Made by a program: the position numbers and the translations under genes. Below the pieces are notes generated by a model, which ran no database searches, was not told where the DNA came from, and saw only the letters and a program-made list of their open reading frames with translations. Below are positions 28,201 through 38,214 of a stretch of 64,000 nt of DNA, in pieces. Numbering within the stretch: the first letter of the stretch is position 1; every line of letters starts with the position of its first letter. Source of the stretch: Balanoglossus misakiensis (lineage: Eukaryota > Hemichordata); the NCBI GenBank assembly GCA_040954595.2, contig CM082581.2, positions 6,510,001 to 6,574,000 on the forward strand, given 5' to 3'.

Positions 28201-31200
28201 CCATGGAACGGACCACAGGTCTGGTCCGAAAGTATGTATATCGGTGTGATATGCTTACAAGAATTTGGCTCTTACATGTTTGAAAACATGACAAACAGAA
28301 TTGTGAATTGTAGATAAAAAAAATCAATGTTTTCAACCTGTGGTTGTTGATTTCGCAAGGGACCTACTTATTTGAATACTGGCTGCATGTCAATACTTGA
28401 CTATACTTGTGTCATCACTGACCCCTGGTCGAGCGAGGTCAGATAATTCTCTGGCAACAGAACTAGAATGCCCACTTCTGTTTTTGAAAAAGCTTCCGAA
28501 ACAACAACTGCACACACGCATGCAGACGTGAAAGAGACCGACCAACACAAAATATCACGTCACAATGTACACGCAGAATAAGGAGGTCTATTCTTCTGCA
28601 CTGACGTATTGTTTGGGTTCTTTCATTGTTACAGGAGGCGCTAGACTTTCTATGGCATTGGTTCCATTCTCCCTCTACAAACGAGATTGGATTTATACCC
28701 TCACTACAAACCATTCTCTGAAAATTATTTATTTCTTAGCTGATTTCATTCAGGATGCTTATTTCAGTCACCTTACTGTTTTAGACTTCATAACCAATCT
28801 TACAATATTCTCACATCATAGCTAGATTTCAGAATATATTTTTACAACTGAAATTTGAAAAAAGGATTCCTTTATTAGCTAGGTTGCATGCACTTTTCCT
28901 GTGGTTGAAACACACACCTCGCATGCAGTGATCTGATCATGGACTGCATGTACATTACCGTTAACTGGAAAGGGGTTCAACTTTTATGATGCCAACAGAC
29001 AGACCACAAAAATTCTGTTGATTTATTGGCTTGCTAGAGTAAACCAAACACAATCAGGACTCTTGGCAAATTGCCTAAGCAGTTATCACTGGAACAACAG
29101 AGACAAAAGGCCAACAGTACCTGAACCTGTGCCAAACCATTCTATTGAGATTGAGCGTCGGTTAATACTCACCTGCCTTGACAAAAACAGCTGAAATAAT
29201 TTCTTTGCAAAACTACTAATCCTGCAAGTTTAATCACAATTCAAAACCACTCCAACCATGCAAACAATTCTGCACACTACCAACAAGCTACCTCACACCG
29301 ATTTGTGAACTGAAATTCACTAAGTGGCGATCATAAATATTTACCAATGCACGATTACAAGGACGAACATCACTTAATCTTCGAGAGGCGCATTGTAATC
29401 CAGATTAATTAATTCATTAATTAAGGACACTGTTTAAATGCACCGTTACTATGGTAGCAGGAAATCAACTTTTTGTTTGATGGAAAAAGGATTTACTAAC
29501 TTTAAACAACATTCGTAAAACCCATGCTCTCTGCTGTGAAGTTTCAAAACAAATAGGTCACAAGTAATAATGCCAAGAGGCTAAAGTTCACAACCAGCAT
29601 CTTAATAAAACATTTAAAATGTTTTCCTTCGCAGGGCAACTACAGTGGAACATTTTTTTCTCTGCCCGCTTGAGTGCAGACATTTTTGTGCATGCATGAT
29701 GGTATCCAAGAGTCTGGCAGATATCAGTTTGTCTTTTAAAATCAAATACACACAGTGTCGTTTTATCAGAATTTTGGCAAGCGTTCAAACATTGCTGTAC
29801 AAATGCTATTAGTGCGGCTTTCCCCTCATAGATAATCACTGACAATGATTGGAGGTACACAATGATTCCCACAGGTTTCTTTTTTTCTCTTTCAAATCTG
29901 TTGCTTAAGTTCATCCCTTTCCATAACAAGGCTTTTTTCTATTATTTTTAAAGCATCTCATTCTCAATCCCAACTCAAACCGTGACAATTGCATTTTTGT
30001 TATGTTTCTCAACTGCAGACATTCAAACAAGTATGCCTCTAATATAATGGTGACAAACCATAATAAATCCCACACTAAAACAAAGGGATGTTGAAATTTG
30101 ACAAATAGCCACAAAATATGGCTAATGGCCCCGCATCATAACATGATTCACAAACGCTATTACAAGTATTAGCACCAAACAACATCATGAGATGAACCCA
30201 AGCTTCAAACACCATGGTCTAAAATTTCAAAATCTAAAATTATCATTACTGAAAAAGCGCTTGGCTCACAGAGTCAGCTGGAGTCCTGTTGTACAACATG
30301 TGCCATTCTCTCGTTTTGGCCAAAGTATAGTATAACTTTCCGAGTACATGTACTTCCAAATATGGAGATTCCAACAGGGACTTGCGTGACTATCCCAGAA
30401 AGAGCATTCAAAAATAGTCGAATAATCCCGCAGAATAGATCAGATGTCTGATTTTAATTTGTTTTTCCGGAGAAAGATGAGCCAGGAATGATCCTTGCCG
30501 GGATGCTCCAGGCAAAGTTCACCAACTGTGCCCTGGAAAAGCAATTATGATGTGAGAAGGTCCGGGCTATCACTGACACTGTTAGATTCATGTCAGCTAT
30601 GAATAACACAGTAATTACTGTGGTGGACATGAAGCAAGTGCTGTTTAAAACATCGCAACTTGTTTGTTCCTCATCAATTTCCCAGCCTCCTCCTCTCATT
30701 TCAGCATGTCTTGACACCACGCTGATGCAGACAGTCGACAATCTTCACTGACTGCCAAGACGTTTTTCTAGCGGAGTTGCACATAAAAGTTTAAACTTTT
30801 GTCAGTGATCCCAAAAATCACTTGGACCGAAAACAACCTCCTAAGCCTCTAAGCGTAATATAATATGCCCTACAACTTGTACAAGAACAAAATCCTCGGG
30901 CAGTTGAACTGATACACACAGCTACATTCTCTCCATCTCATCACTGTCAATGGTAAGGGGAGAACCATTTGATTTGGGGGAGGGGTGGGGGTGGAGCATA
31001 GGCATATGTCAGCACACAAAAATTAAGCCACTGTAGCAGCAATTTTGTTTTTCAATTGCCAGTCTACCTTTTTCCTCAAGGCATTGCAGAAGCATTTTTT
31101 TCCTCGCCCCCCCCCCCCACCAAACAAATGGTTCTCCCCTAACACGAAACATCACAAAAAAAGGTGCAAGATTTCTGCCATCACTTTCACCAATAGTCTG

Positions 31201-32569
31201 TATGATTGCAACAAGGGAGAACATTCATCAAAGAGCACTTGACTGATGGAGATTGATTTCTGAATAAACCCTGCAGAGTGCACTGCTTGTGTATACTGCT
31301 GAATGACAGATGTGGACTGATGGTGAAATTACCAACACATCCATCATGCATATTTGTCTTATCAGAATCAGACGCATTTCAAGTGACATATAAAAATAAG
31401 CAATTTCCTGACAGACACAAAGTTCTGCTAACCTTCTTTTGATACTTGATGACTGACTGACTAACTGACTTAAACAGGGTGGAATAAATAACTTGGCACC
31501 ATAAACTAATTTTACCCATGAATTCAATTACCCGTTCTTTTTTTGTAAAAATGTTTAGGATAAAACGTAAAAACTTCTATATCAAACAACTTCTAGGGTA
31601 CCCCAAACAGAAGATGTTCTGAGTCCTAGCTAAACAGCCAAAAAAAGCTTAACTCTAGTACATCATGCAAATTAGCTATCAAGTGAACAAAAATCACTGA
31701 AAAACGCAAGAAATTTTGTCTGTGATCCACATGTAAACAAGCTGTGCAGTTTTCTCTCTGAACTGCAAATGCAGCAGAAAACGGGCTTCAGAGAATTATC
31801 TCTGGAATGCGAGCCCTATCTCTGTCTTCAAGAGAGACTCCACAACCTATTTTAATGCTTTGTAACATGAGCCATGAGTTACGCATGATAGCGTGCGTCA
31901 CAGCCCCTGCATTAAGACACTTACCAGTCTAACGATATCTCTCCTCGCATCCTTCTTCAGTTGGTCGACTTCCAGGAGATGTTTTTCGTGCCTCCATTTC
32001 ACTTCGGTCGTTCTCTTCCTCTCGGCTTCCTTCGCATCATTGACCAGTGTTTCCAGATTTTTCCTTCCTTCCTTGAGATCGTTAATCTCCTGCAGCAAAC
32101 GAGTCCTCTCAGAGTCGAATTTCTTCTTGGTCTCCTCCTGGGCGTCGGCAGCGATTTTATTCTTCATCTTCATCAGAAATTCCTCCTTCGTCTTGAGAAG
32201 TTCCGTTTGCATCTTCCCCAAGGCATCCTCTTTCTGTCTGACCATCTTCTTGATCTCGTTCTCAAACTGTCTCGTCAACGCCTCTTTCTGAGCGAGCAGC
32301 TCGTTGATTTTCTCCTGGTGGCATTTCTTCTTCAGCTCCGTGATGGCACCGATGGCTCTCTGTTGCTCCTGGTCGCGAACACTCCTCACATCCATCACTC
32401 TGTCCCTCTTGAGCTTCCGGGACTTATTTTTCTCTTGTTCCAGGTCTGATTTCAGTTTCGCGATGTGTTTTCTCATTCCATCATTAGTCTTCTTCAAACC
32501 CTGTATCGTTGCATCCGGTGATGTGGCCAAAAGTCGGCTGGCAGGCGCACTCTCTACTCTAGCAGCCAT
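1272..32569 (-). CDS. JAKMIP: Janus kinase and microtubule-interacting protein (JAKMIP family), 3' end outside window
   Basis: Exons in transcript order: 31925-32569, 16774-16989, 16061-16129 (possibly alternative), 14465-14587, 13580-13717, 13027-13206, 12328-12633, 12010-12156, 11052-11264, 10519-10575, 8502-8555, 6055-6129, 5561-5707, 5220-5429, 1762-1881, 1272-1346. All have GT-AG borders and total 925 codons with no stop, so the C-terminus lies off the left edge (vertebrate family members are roughly 600-850 aa). The product is almost wholly coiled coil. Diagnostic matches to JAKMIP1-3 are DQNELLEFRILELEER (exon 9), KEYLQLKKAYAQLQ (exon 7) and SDGNALQI (exon 10). The first exon resembles the N-terminal JAK/microtubule-binding coil, with EINDLKEGRKN and RRDIVRL. 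The ATG at 32569 has A at -3 and G at +4. The family binds JAK/TYK2 kinases, microtubules/kinesin and GABA-B receptor mRNA or protein. Paralogue identity cannot be assigned; an invertebrate probably has one copy. The exons before 1272 were not found. Confidence 0.9.
1576..1613. repeat. (TCAA)n microsatellite
   Basis: About nine tandem TCAA/CAAT units, one interrupted, in the intron between the last two JAKMIP exons seen. Confidence 0.85.
3386..3406. repeat. poly-C tract (21 nt)
   Basis: An uninterrupted C run in a JAKMIP intron. On the minus (transcribed) strand it is a G run, which could form a quadruplex in the pre-mRNA. Confidence 0.9.
3997..4194. repeat. foldback element with three nested inverted arms
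   Basis: Three arm pairs nest in the correct order: ATTATCTGCA at 3997-4006 with TGCAGATAAT at 4185-4194; ACCCCTATT at 4022-4030 with AATAGGGGT at 4094-4102; ATGGAATGAT at 4041-4050 with ATCATTCCAT at 4073-4082. The size (about 200 bp), AT-rich spacers and lack of coding capacity fit a decayed MITE-like foldback repeat. Target-site duplications were not identified. Confidence 0.6.
6130..10518. other. JAKMIP introns around the 54-bp exon at 8502-8555
   Basis: Two introns, 2.4 kb and 2.0 kb. The first contains an exon-like ATG/donor segment at 6478-6501 (see findings) and an RFX X-box-like motif at 7334-7347. The remainder is AT-rich with no recognisable gene. Confidence 0.5.
7334..7347. promoter_or_regulatory. 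RFX X-box-like motif
   Basis: GTTGCTATGGTAAC is a near-palindromic match to the RFX consensus GTYRCC-N0-3-RGYAAC, in a JAKMIP intron. The match is motif-only. Confidence 0.4.
16061..16129 (-). other. JAKMIP: small in-frame, possibly cassette exon of JAKMIP (23 codons)
   Basis: On the minus strand, the acceptor (TCTCATCTCAG) and the donor (GTAAGT) enclose 69 nt that are open and phase 0 at both ends. They encode a non-coiled, Thr/Pro/Ser-rich stretch beginning VSAVTPQFTVITRTYLSP. It lies between the exon ending in DALGRLSP and the exon starting DSQALEDFERER. The human proteins have a short non-helical linker here, but I see no residue-level match. It could therefore be a skipped cassette exon or a chance exon-like segment. 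A perfect CRE palindrome (TGACGTCA) lies at 16028-16035, just downstream in the transcript. Confidence 0.5.
19672..19705. repeat. perfect hairpin, 15-bp stem
   Basis: ATATACCATATATTT at 19672-19686 pairs with AAATATATGGTATAT at 19691-19705 across a 4-nt loop. AT-rich; probably a small foldback remnant. Confidence 0.7.
25200..25223. repeat. (TGGA)n microsatellite
   Basis: About six tandem TGGA units, followed roughly 100 bp later by a degenerate GTGA/GACT tract (25330-25372). Both are in JAKMIP intron 1. Confidence 0.85.
26318..26455. repeat. foldback element with TTAACCCC-type inverted ends
   Basis: The left end ATTAACCCCTTCAC and the right end AGGGGTTAAGGGGTG are inverted relative to each other. 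It resembles the ends of the foldback copies in the SFXN2 introns, but the internal match is weak, so family membership is uncertain. Confidence 0.4.
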
Positions 32570-32744
32570 ATTTCTGTTGTTTTGTATATATATATAATCC
32601 TTTAGATATCTTAGTTGAAATTTAGAGAGAAAAAAAAATATATATATATAAATAAGGGGAGTTCTTTTGAGTCTTATAGTTAAACACTCTTCTCTTTTTT
32701 CTTCTGGCAGTGTTCTGGAGTTTAGGCCTTCTTTCTCACTCACC
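32570..32744 (-). other. JAKMIP: JAKMIP 5' untranslated part of first coding exon
   Basis: The reading frame stays open upstream of the chosen ATG to another ATG at 32743. That extension encodes low-complexity residues from a TA-repeat/poly-T stretch (about 32588-32650), so it is more likely UTR. A good acceptor (GTTGTTTTCTTCACAG) ends at 32745, implying a separate upstream non-coding exon. One candidate donor for that exon is GTAAATG beside 35140 (exon end CGCTGCTGCAAG), but its 5' limit cannot be set. Confidence 0.45.
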
Positions 32745-33090
32745 CTGTGAAGAAAACAACAGAAATGTCAAAATGTATAAGTTGTATACCCTGTCACGAC
32801 CAATCATATTATGACAACAAACTAAAATTTATAACTCAATAATTCTCAAAACTTCATAAAAATATTTTATACCAATACCTTTAATGATAGATGCAGACCT
32901 ATCTACATGCAGGATTATACATCAAATTGTTTTAATACTAAAGTTTTACTGACAGTATGCTATATATGATCATTAAACATAATATATTAAATACAAGATT
33001 TCTAAACTGGGTCAATACATGGACATTTGAAACTTTGGGAATTCTCAAAAGTCCAACTTTCCAAAATAATTACTAAAATACTTGTATTTA

Positions 33091-33118
33091 CACACCATAA
33101 CATTCATGTTATGGTGTG
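33091..33118. repeat. perfect hairpin, 13-bp arms
   Basis: CACACCATAACAT at 33091-33103 and its reverse complement at 33106-33118 are separated by 2 nt. This could be a cruciform-prone site or the tip of an old foldback repeat. Confidence 0.75.
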
Positions 33119-33616
33119 TGCTAATCTAGTCAACATTTACTCAACATATATATAGTACACAGTATCAATAAAGGCTTTCAGTTTATCAACAGACTTGTTT
33201 CAAAATAATACCTTTTGCTCTGACCTGTACTTTTAATATACAGTATATATACCCTGATTTTGACTTAAAATTTCTTCCTCGCCCAGCTCACGGCCTCAAA
33301 ATGGCAACTGTTTATTGGAACACAAGCATGCATTGATTGGTATTTGGGACAGAATTGGTCTCCATAAACACGCAGCTATGAGGCGCTAAACGTCCAAGCC
33401 CATGAGGTATGTGCCGTATAGGGCATTCCATGCTGGTCATATAATGCCATACTAAAACAGTTCAGTATATTTTTCATGACATACTAGAACATTTAGTAGC
33501 AGTCTAGTTTCTATGCAAACCCCGACTTTCTGATTGCGTATCTAGTGGTCTGTCTGTCCGTCTGTCTGCTGTATGATATGACATGTATTTTGTGTGTAAG
33601 ATTTCATACTGTCTAA

Positions 33617-33778
33617 AGAATACCGTAAAACGGGAAATTTTCGCGAGTGATAAATTTCCACAAACTATATGCGAGAGCCAAAAATACGAGAACGTGAAGA
33701 TTAGTCGTCGCGTAACAGTTGCCACTTTTTATATCGCGAAAATTTCCGTCACGAAAATTTCCCGTTTTACAGTATTCT
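33617..33778. mobile_element. MITE-like foldback element with about 25-bp terminal inverted repeats
   Basis: The left end reads AGAATACCGTAAAACGGGAA... and the right end is its reverse complement with one mismatch (...TTCCCGTTTTACAGTATTCT). The 162-bp unit has no coding capacity and inner CpG-rich CGCGAAAATTT blocks repeated in both orientations. It is non-autonomous, and the superfamily cannot be set. TA dinucleotides lie near both ends, but a target-site duplication is not certain. Confidence 0.65.
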
Positions 33779-34191
33779 GTTTCCGTATTGTTTGATATAA
33801 ATTAGTAGAGCTAGTGGACATAGGTTTCAATATCTGACAATGCGAGGTTCCCCTTTTAACAGCAGACATACCCTAGCAAACCTCTTTCTGTGACTAATAA
33901 GTTTTATTTCATTCCATCATAAGACTCGTACATTCCAATGGAGACAGAATTCCAAGTCAATGATTTTATTTTTTTTCTCCAAAACAAATGTTTTAAAAGT
34001 AGCTCGACATTTAACAGTGCACCAGCCATGACCACAAGGTAGTCCTTTTTCATGGATGGATGTTCTTTCCCCAGATCTAGAAGGGTGCAGTTATACTTCA
34101 ACGAAATGGCCAACGGCAACGAGAAAGCAGTGAAGCATGAAGTGATCTTCACACATGAAATCCTGTGTTGACATCAAATACAATACAGATA

Positions 34192-34459
<268 letters not shown>

Positions 34460-36047
34460 ATGCTCAAACTTCAAAGGTTATCAGAAATGATTCTTGGTAT
34501 CTTCACGTTCTGCCAAATGAGTGACACATCCGATGCTCATTATACACGGTCCTGGCCAGTCATTCAGCATTGGTATTTAATTGGCTAAAATGCATTAATT
34601 TGACGAGTCTAGTCTCTTGTTAATTGGGTTAGTTCTGTTGTTGAAAAATCTTTTACAGGCCGTCGGTACGTGTCGGTAGACACGACACATTCCTCAGCAC
34701 ACATCAGTGACAGTCAATGGAAGGGCAATATTTTGTAACGGAGACGGTGAGAAAAGATCTAGACTGAGCGTTCTTGGCAACCGTTGCCAAAAATGACAGG
34801 TTCTACAGCGTGCATAGCAACGGGGTGAAAGGTACTGGTCGCGTCGAACCCTGCGTAAAACACACAGATTTGTGTTTTCAAAAGGTGACCACCGAAATAA
34901 AACACGTTTGGATTATCTGAGAATAAATAAATAAATAACAGAACAGAACAGAACTTGTTCGGCCGAGTCCGTAAATGATATATGCCCTCGAACTGAGTGG
35001 CTGAACCCAAGGAAAACAGTGACTCGGAGTGATACCTTAAAATTGTAATGACTTTGTAGCCTACAAACTGTACTCCATTAACCAGTCCGTGTCAGTCACC
35101 ACGAAAAATTCTCTGAAAATCACAGATATATGCATTTACCTTGCAGCAGCGTACGTCTATGATGTTTCCTCCATGGCTGGGTGAGCAGCTTCTGAAGTAT
35201 TGACCTTACAACACAGCTACTAATCAGGGGAATTCCCTCCGCCGTGATAATGTAGTTCCAACATATTGACAATATCTGAACCTACACAGATAAAAACGGA
35301 GTCTTTCGCGCGCAAATTAAATATTAAATCTTTTCTGGAGAAAATCATACACTTTAACATGTTAAACACCTTATATTTCACATTGGGTGCGGATGAATTT
35401 ATAACAATTAAACCGCAACACAAGGGGCGCATTGTTTGAAATGTGAGCTACTACTAATACTTCAATGCTACAAGGGATAATGACCGAAGCTGTTCAGCGT
35501 TAGTCATATTTTGATATCTTGACACTGATTAAACAAGCTGAGATGCCAAGAATGCGATGCCAAGGAACAAACTGGTAGTTGGCTAGTCATAAAACAGCAG
35601 AGAGAAAAAATCCACTGAGTGTCCATGAAAGAAATGTCAAAATTGTCTAACCATAGTACGTTCTTGGACGCGTGACCAATACAGAAAAATTCACTGGCGC
35701 GGTGTGTATAAAAGCTTATGTACACGGAACAGAAGCGAGATATTGGCAGCAAGCCAGTAAATGCGATCATTGCAACAAACACGGCAGTAGTTCGATGCTA
35801 GCCAGTTTCAACCATCGATATTATAATTAACGAATGAAATACAACGGATCTTACAAAGCATGATCTTTTTTCTTTTAATTCCCGTCGAGTTTTTGTCCAA
35901 GACGTTTTCTAAAATATCGATGTAAATATTCTTTGAACGAATTTAGCATGTTTTTCTGTTTTACATGAAAAATGACGCTAGAAGACTTATTTGAACACTT
36001 TAATATTTGAAAGAGCGTATAAAATATCTGTTCGTGTAAGGTCAATC

Positions 36048-36173
36048 ATGGCGGAGGTACAGTTTGAATTGCGGTATTCCCCGGGGTTCTGTCCTTGGAC
36101 CCATTCAGGCCCTGTAAACCCGGAGGACCCATGTGAAGGACAGGCGCGATTTGAATGGTTATGTTCTCCATGA
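36048..36173 (+). other. orphan small open reading frame (41 codons), unrecognised
   Basis: The ATG sits in a good context (TCATGGCGG, a typical metazoan start). The frame encodes MAEVQFELRYSPGFCPWTHS..., ends at TGA, and AATAAA follows within 10 nt. It has no known family, is Trp/Pro/Cys-containing, and may be chance, a gene remnant or a short transcript from the JAKMIP/BNIP3 intergenic region. Confidence 0.2.
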
Positions 36174-38132
36174 CAAAATAAAACCATGCTTCATTGTATG
36201 AGTGAATCTGGGAATGGATGAGAATTGAAGTGTTTGAGCTTTATAATTATGAAAAGTCGGACTTTCCTCCGGTTTCATTATTTGGGAGAGGTGGTAATCC
36301 TGTCCACGTGTGTCCCTCCTTATAATTTGCACATAAAGTCGTTCGCATGCAGTTTGTAAATCTTGATATCATACCATAGTGGATGTGGTCACTACCGTGT
36401 ATACCCAGCCCCAGCCATAGTTTTCTACCACCCTTGCTCTTAACTTAAAACATTGGCTAGGTCAGGGTCAGTTACTAACAATGTCAGATGTAAAATCGTC
36501 TTTACACAAACGTATATACCGGTAATATGTCGAAAAATCAAGCTTACATATTTTGGAGGATGGGAAAATTTAATTCACAACATTCTTTGAGTACATAACT
36601 GTATCATCCCGTGAAGACTACTGTAACCATGGTTACACCGTCCCTGAATTATGAAGCGCATAAAAAGTACCCACACTCCAGATCTCCACAGAACATCTTG
36701 TTCATGTCGCCAGGACGTAAAGTGAACAAACTAGGCCATCATAAGTTGGTAGACAAAATATCATTTATATCAGAGACTTTAAATGACTGCAAAACTTTTC
36801 ATTTAAATATAAACTGAACTAGTATCTTCCCTATATCATTTATTCTGGCTCCATAACCTCTAAAACATGATAATCTCTTTGCAATGCAGACTTCGTCAGT
36901 GATTTAGAACAATACTGAGAAACATGCATGCCCTCTTGGATTAAAAGTAAATTTACTTTACATTAAATTATTGGCGACAATTTTTTGTTTAAAAGAACTG
37001 GTGTAGAAAGGATAACATTAATCTAGTCTCGGTGGTGGTGATCTGACATCATGGATAAAGGACTTTTCCCCGCCCGAGTCGAGTCGGCTGATGACCTGAG
37101 CTGCAGTAGGAGCAGTTTGGATTACCGCCCTCTACAATACACTCTTTCAGTGATCTTTGTTTTTATAGTCCAGTTCTCATTTGTGCCGATTGGTGGCAGC
37201 ATGACGTACAACTATATAACACTGGCAATAACGCATACCGCTTTACCTTTAGGATAGCACAAGTACAAACTGTACTGTTCCCAATAAAATCCCAAAACGT
37301 TTAGTGCATAAAAAGTTTCGCTTCAAGTTTTATTTGTTGGGTTGTTGACTCTCGAGAGTCTGTCAGGACCTGCAGGGCAATATAATTTGTACAGATGAGA
37401 TTTGTGCTTGAAATAGTACTTTTGCCTAGGTCTGCAAACGCAAGCGATTACCACAAGAAGCCTTTCTTTTGACAACGTTTTGGTTGTGCTTTTTAATGTG
37501 ATAAGGCTGATCTTACGCACTGTATTGTTGCTTTTTATTCTCTGATGATACAATTTCGGTTTTGCACTTTTAAATAATTAAACTACTCACATGTTACAAC
37601 TTACAGATATTGTCTTTGTATCTAGTGGTTGGTTCATAAATTTCGATGGACTCGTAACTTTAACTCTCGAACCCGACAACCGAATTTAATTGGCAGAAAG
37701 TTTGAAACTGTTTACACGTTGCTAGGTGCTACCCATGTCCGGTTATGTCCCGTTTCTTGGTAAGAAATTAACATTTGTTTATTTTCGTTTGTACCTTTTG
37801 TCATACGTCATAAAATGTGTCTCTCTGACTTTTAATGGGTAAATAGAATGCAGTTATCGGTGACTCAGTGAAAGGTGATGTAAAGTGAGACAATGCGTGC
37901 GACATTTATACTTTTGGGAATCTTGCCAGGTTGCGAAAAGAGCATGACGCCATCAACGTGACTCCATCTCGAACCATTCGAGGTCATGTTGATTTCACAT
38001 GCACGAGGACAATCAGATGATGTCCGGGCTGTGCTGTGATTGGCCAGGAAATGAATAGATTACGGAAATATAAATGTTAATGAGGTACTGTTGACGTCGC
38101 CATTTTTTGTAGACTGCGGAACAATAACAAAC

Positions 38133-38140
38133 TACGTGCG
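38133..38140 (+). promoter_or_regulatory. BNIP3: candidate hypoxia response element in BNIP3 promoter
   Basis: TACGTGCG contains the HIF core RCGTG and lies 75 bp before the BNIP3 ATG. Nearby are an inverted CCAAT box (GATTGGCC, about 38037-38044), a CRE-like TGACGTCG (38092-38099) and a YY1-like CGCCATTTT overlapping it. BNIP3 is a classic HIF-1 target in vertebrates. Occupancy is inferred from the motif only. Confidence 0.45.
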
Positions 38141-38214
38141 GTGAGGAACGCAGCGCTACCAGATTGAGATCTGCCTAGATTTTAAACGAAAATAGAAGCT
38201 TTAGACGAGGAGCT

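Larger units (their letters stand above)
16990..31924. other. JAKMIP intron 1 (about 15 kb)
   Basis: The largest gene-free stretch of the window. Visible contents: a 15-bp-stem hairpin (19672-19705), X-box-like motifs (19575-19588, 19984-19996, 22396-22408, 29445-29458), a (TGGA)n tract (25200-25223), a foldback repeat with TTAACCCC ends (26318-26455) and a poly-C run near 31107-31118. The open frames in it, up to about 110 codons, lack splice logic, known domains or codon bias and are treated as chance. A region near 21650-22050 that is open in several frames on both strands, with a minus-strand TATATAAG at 21942-21949, could mark an internal promoter. Confidence 0.5.

Noticed and set aside
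28209-28229. CGGACCA...TGGTCCG inverted repeat
   Set aside because: Only a 7-bp stem; expected by chance at this length.
31893-32597. Long plus-strand open frames of up to 162 codons
   Set aside because: They lie exactly antisense to the first JAKMIP coding exon and encode Leu/Phe/Ser-rich shadows of its coiled coil.
32570-32743. Upstream in-frame ATG extending JAKMIP by 58 residues
   Set aside because: The extension is encoded by TA and poly-T repeats, resembles no JAKMIP N-terminus and begins at the acceptor of a likely UTR exon.
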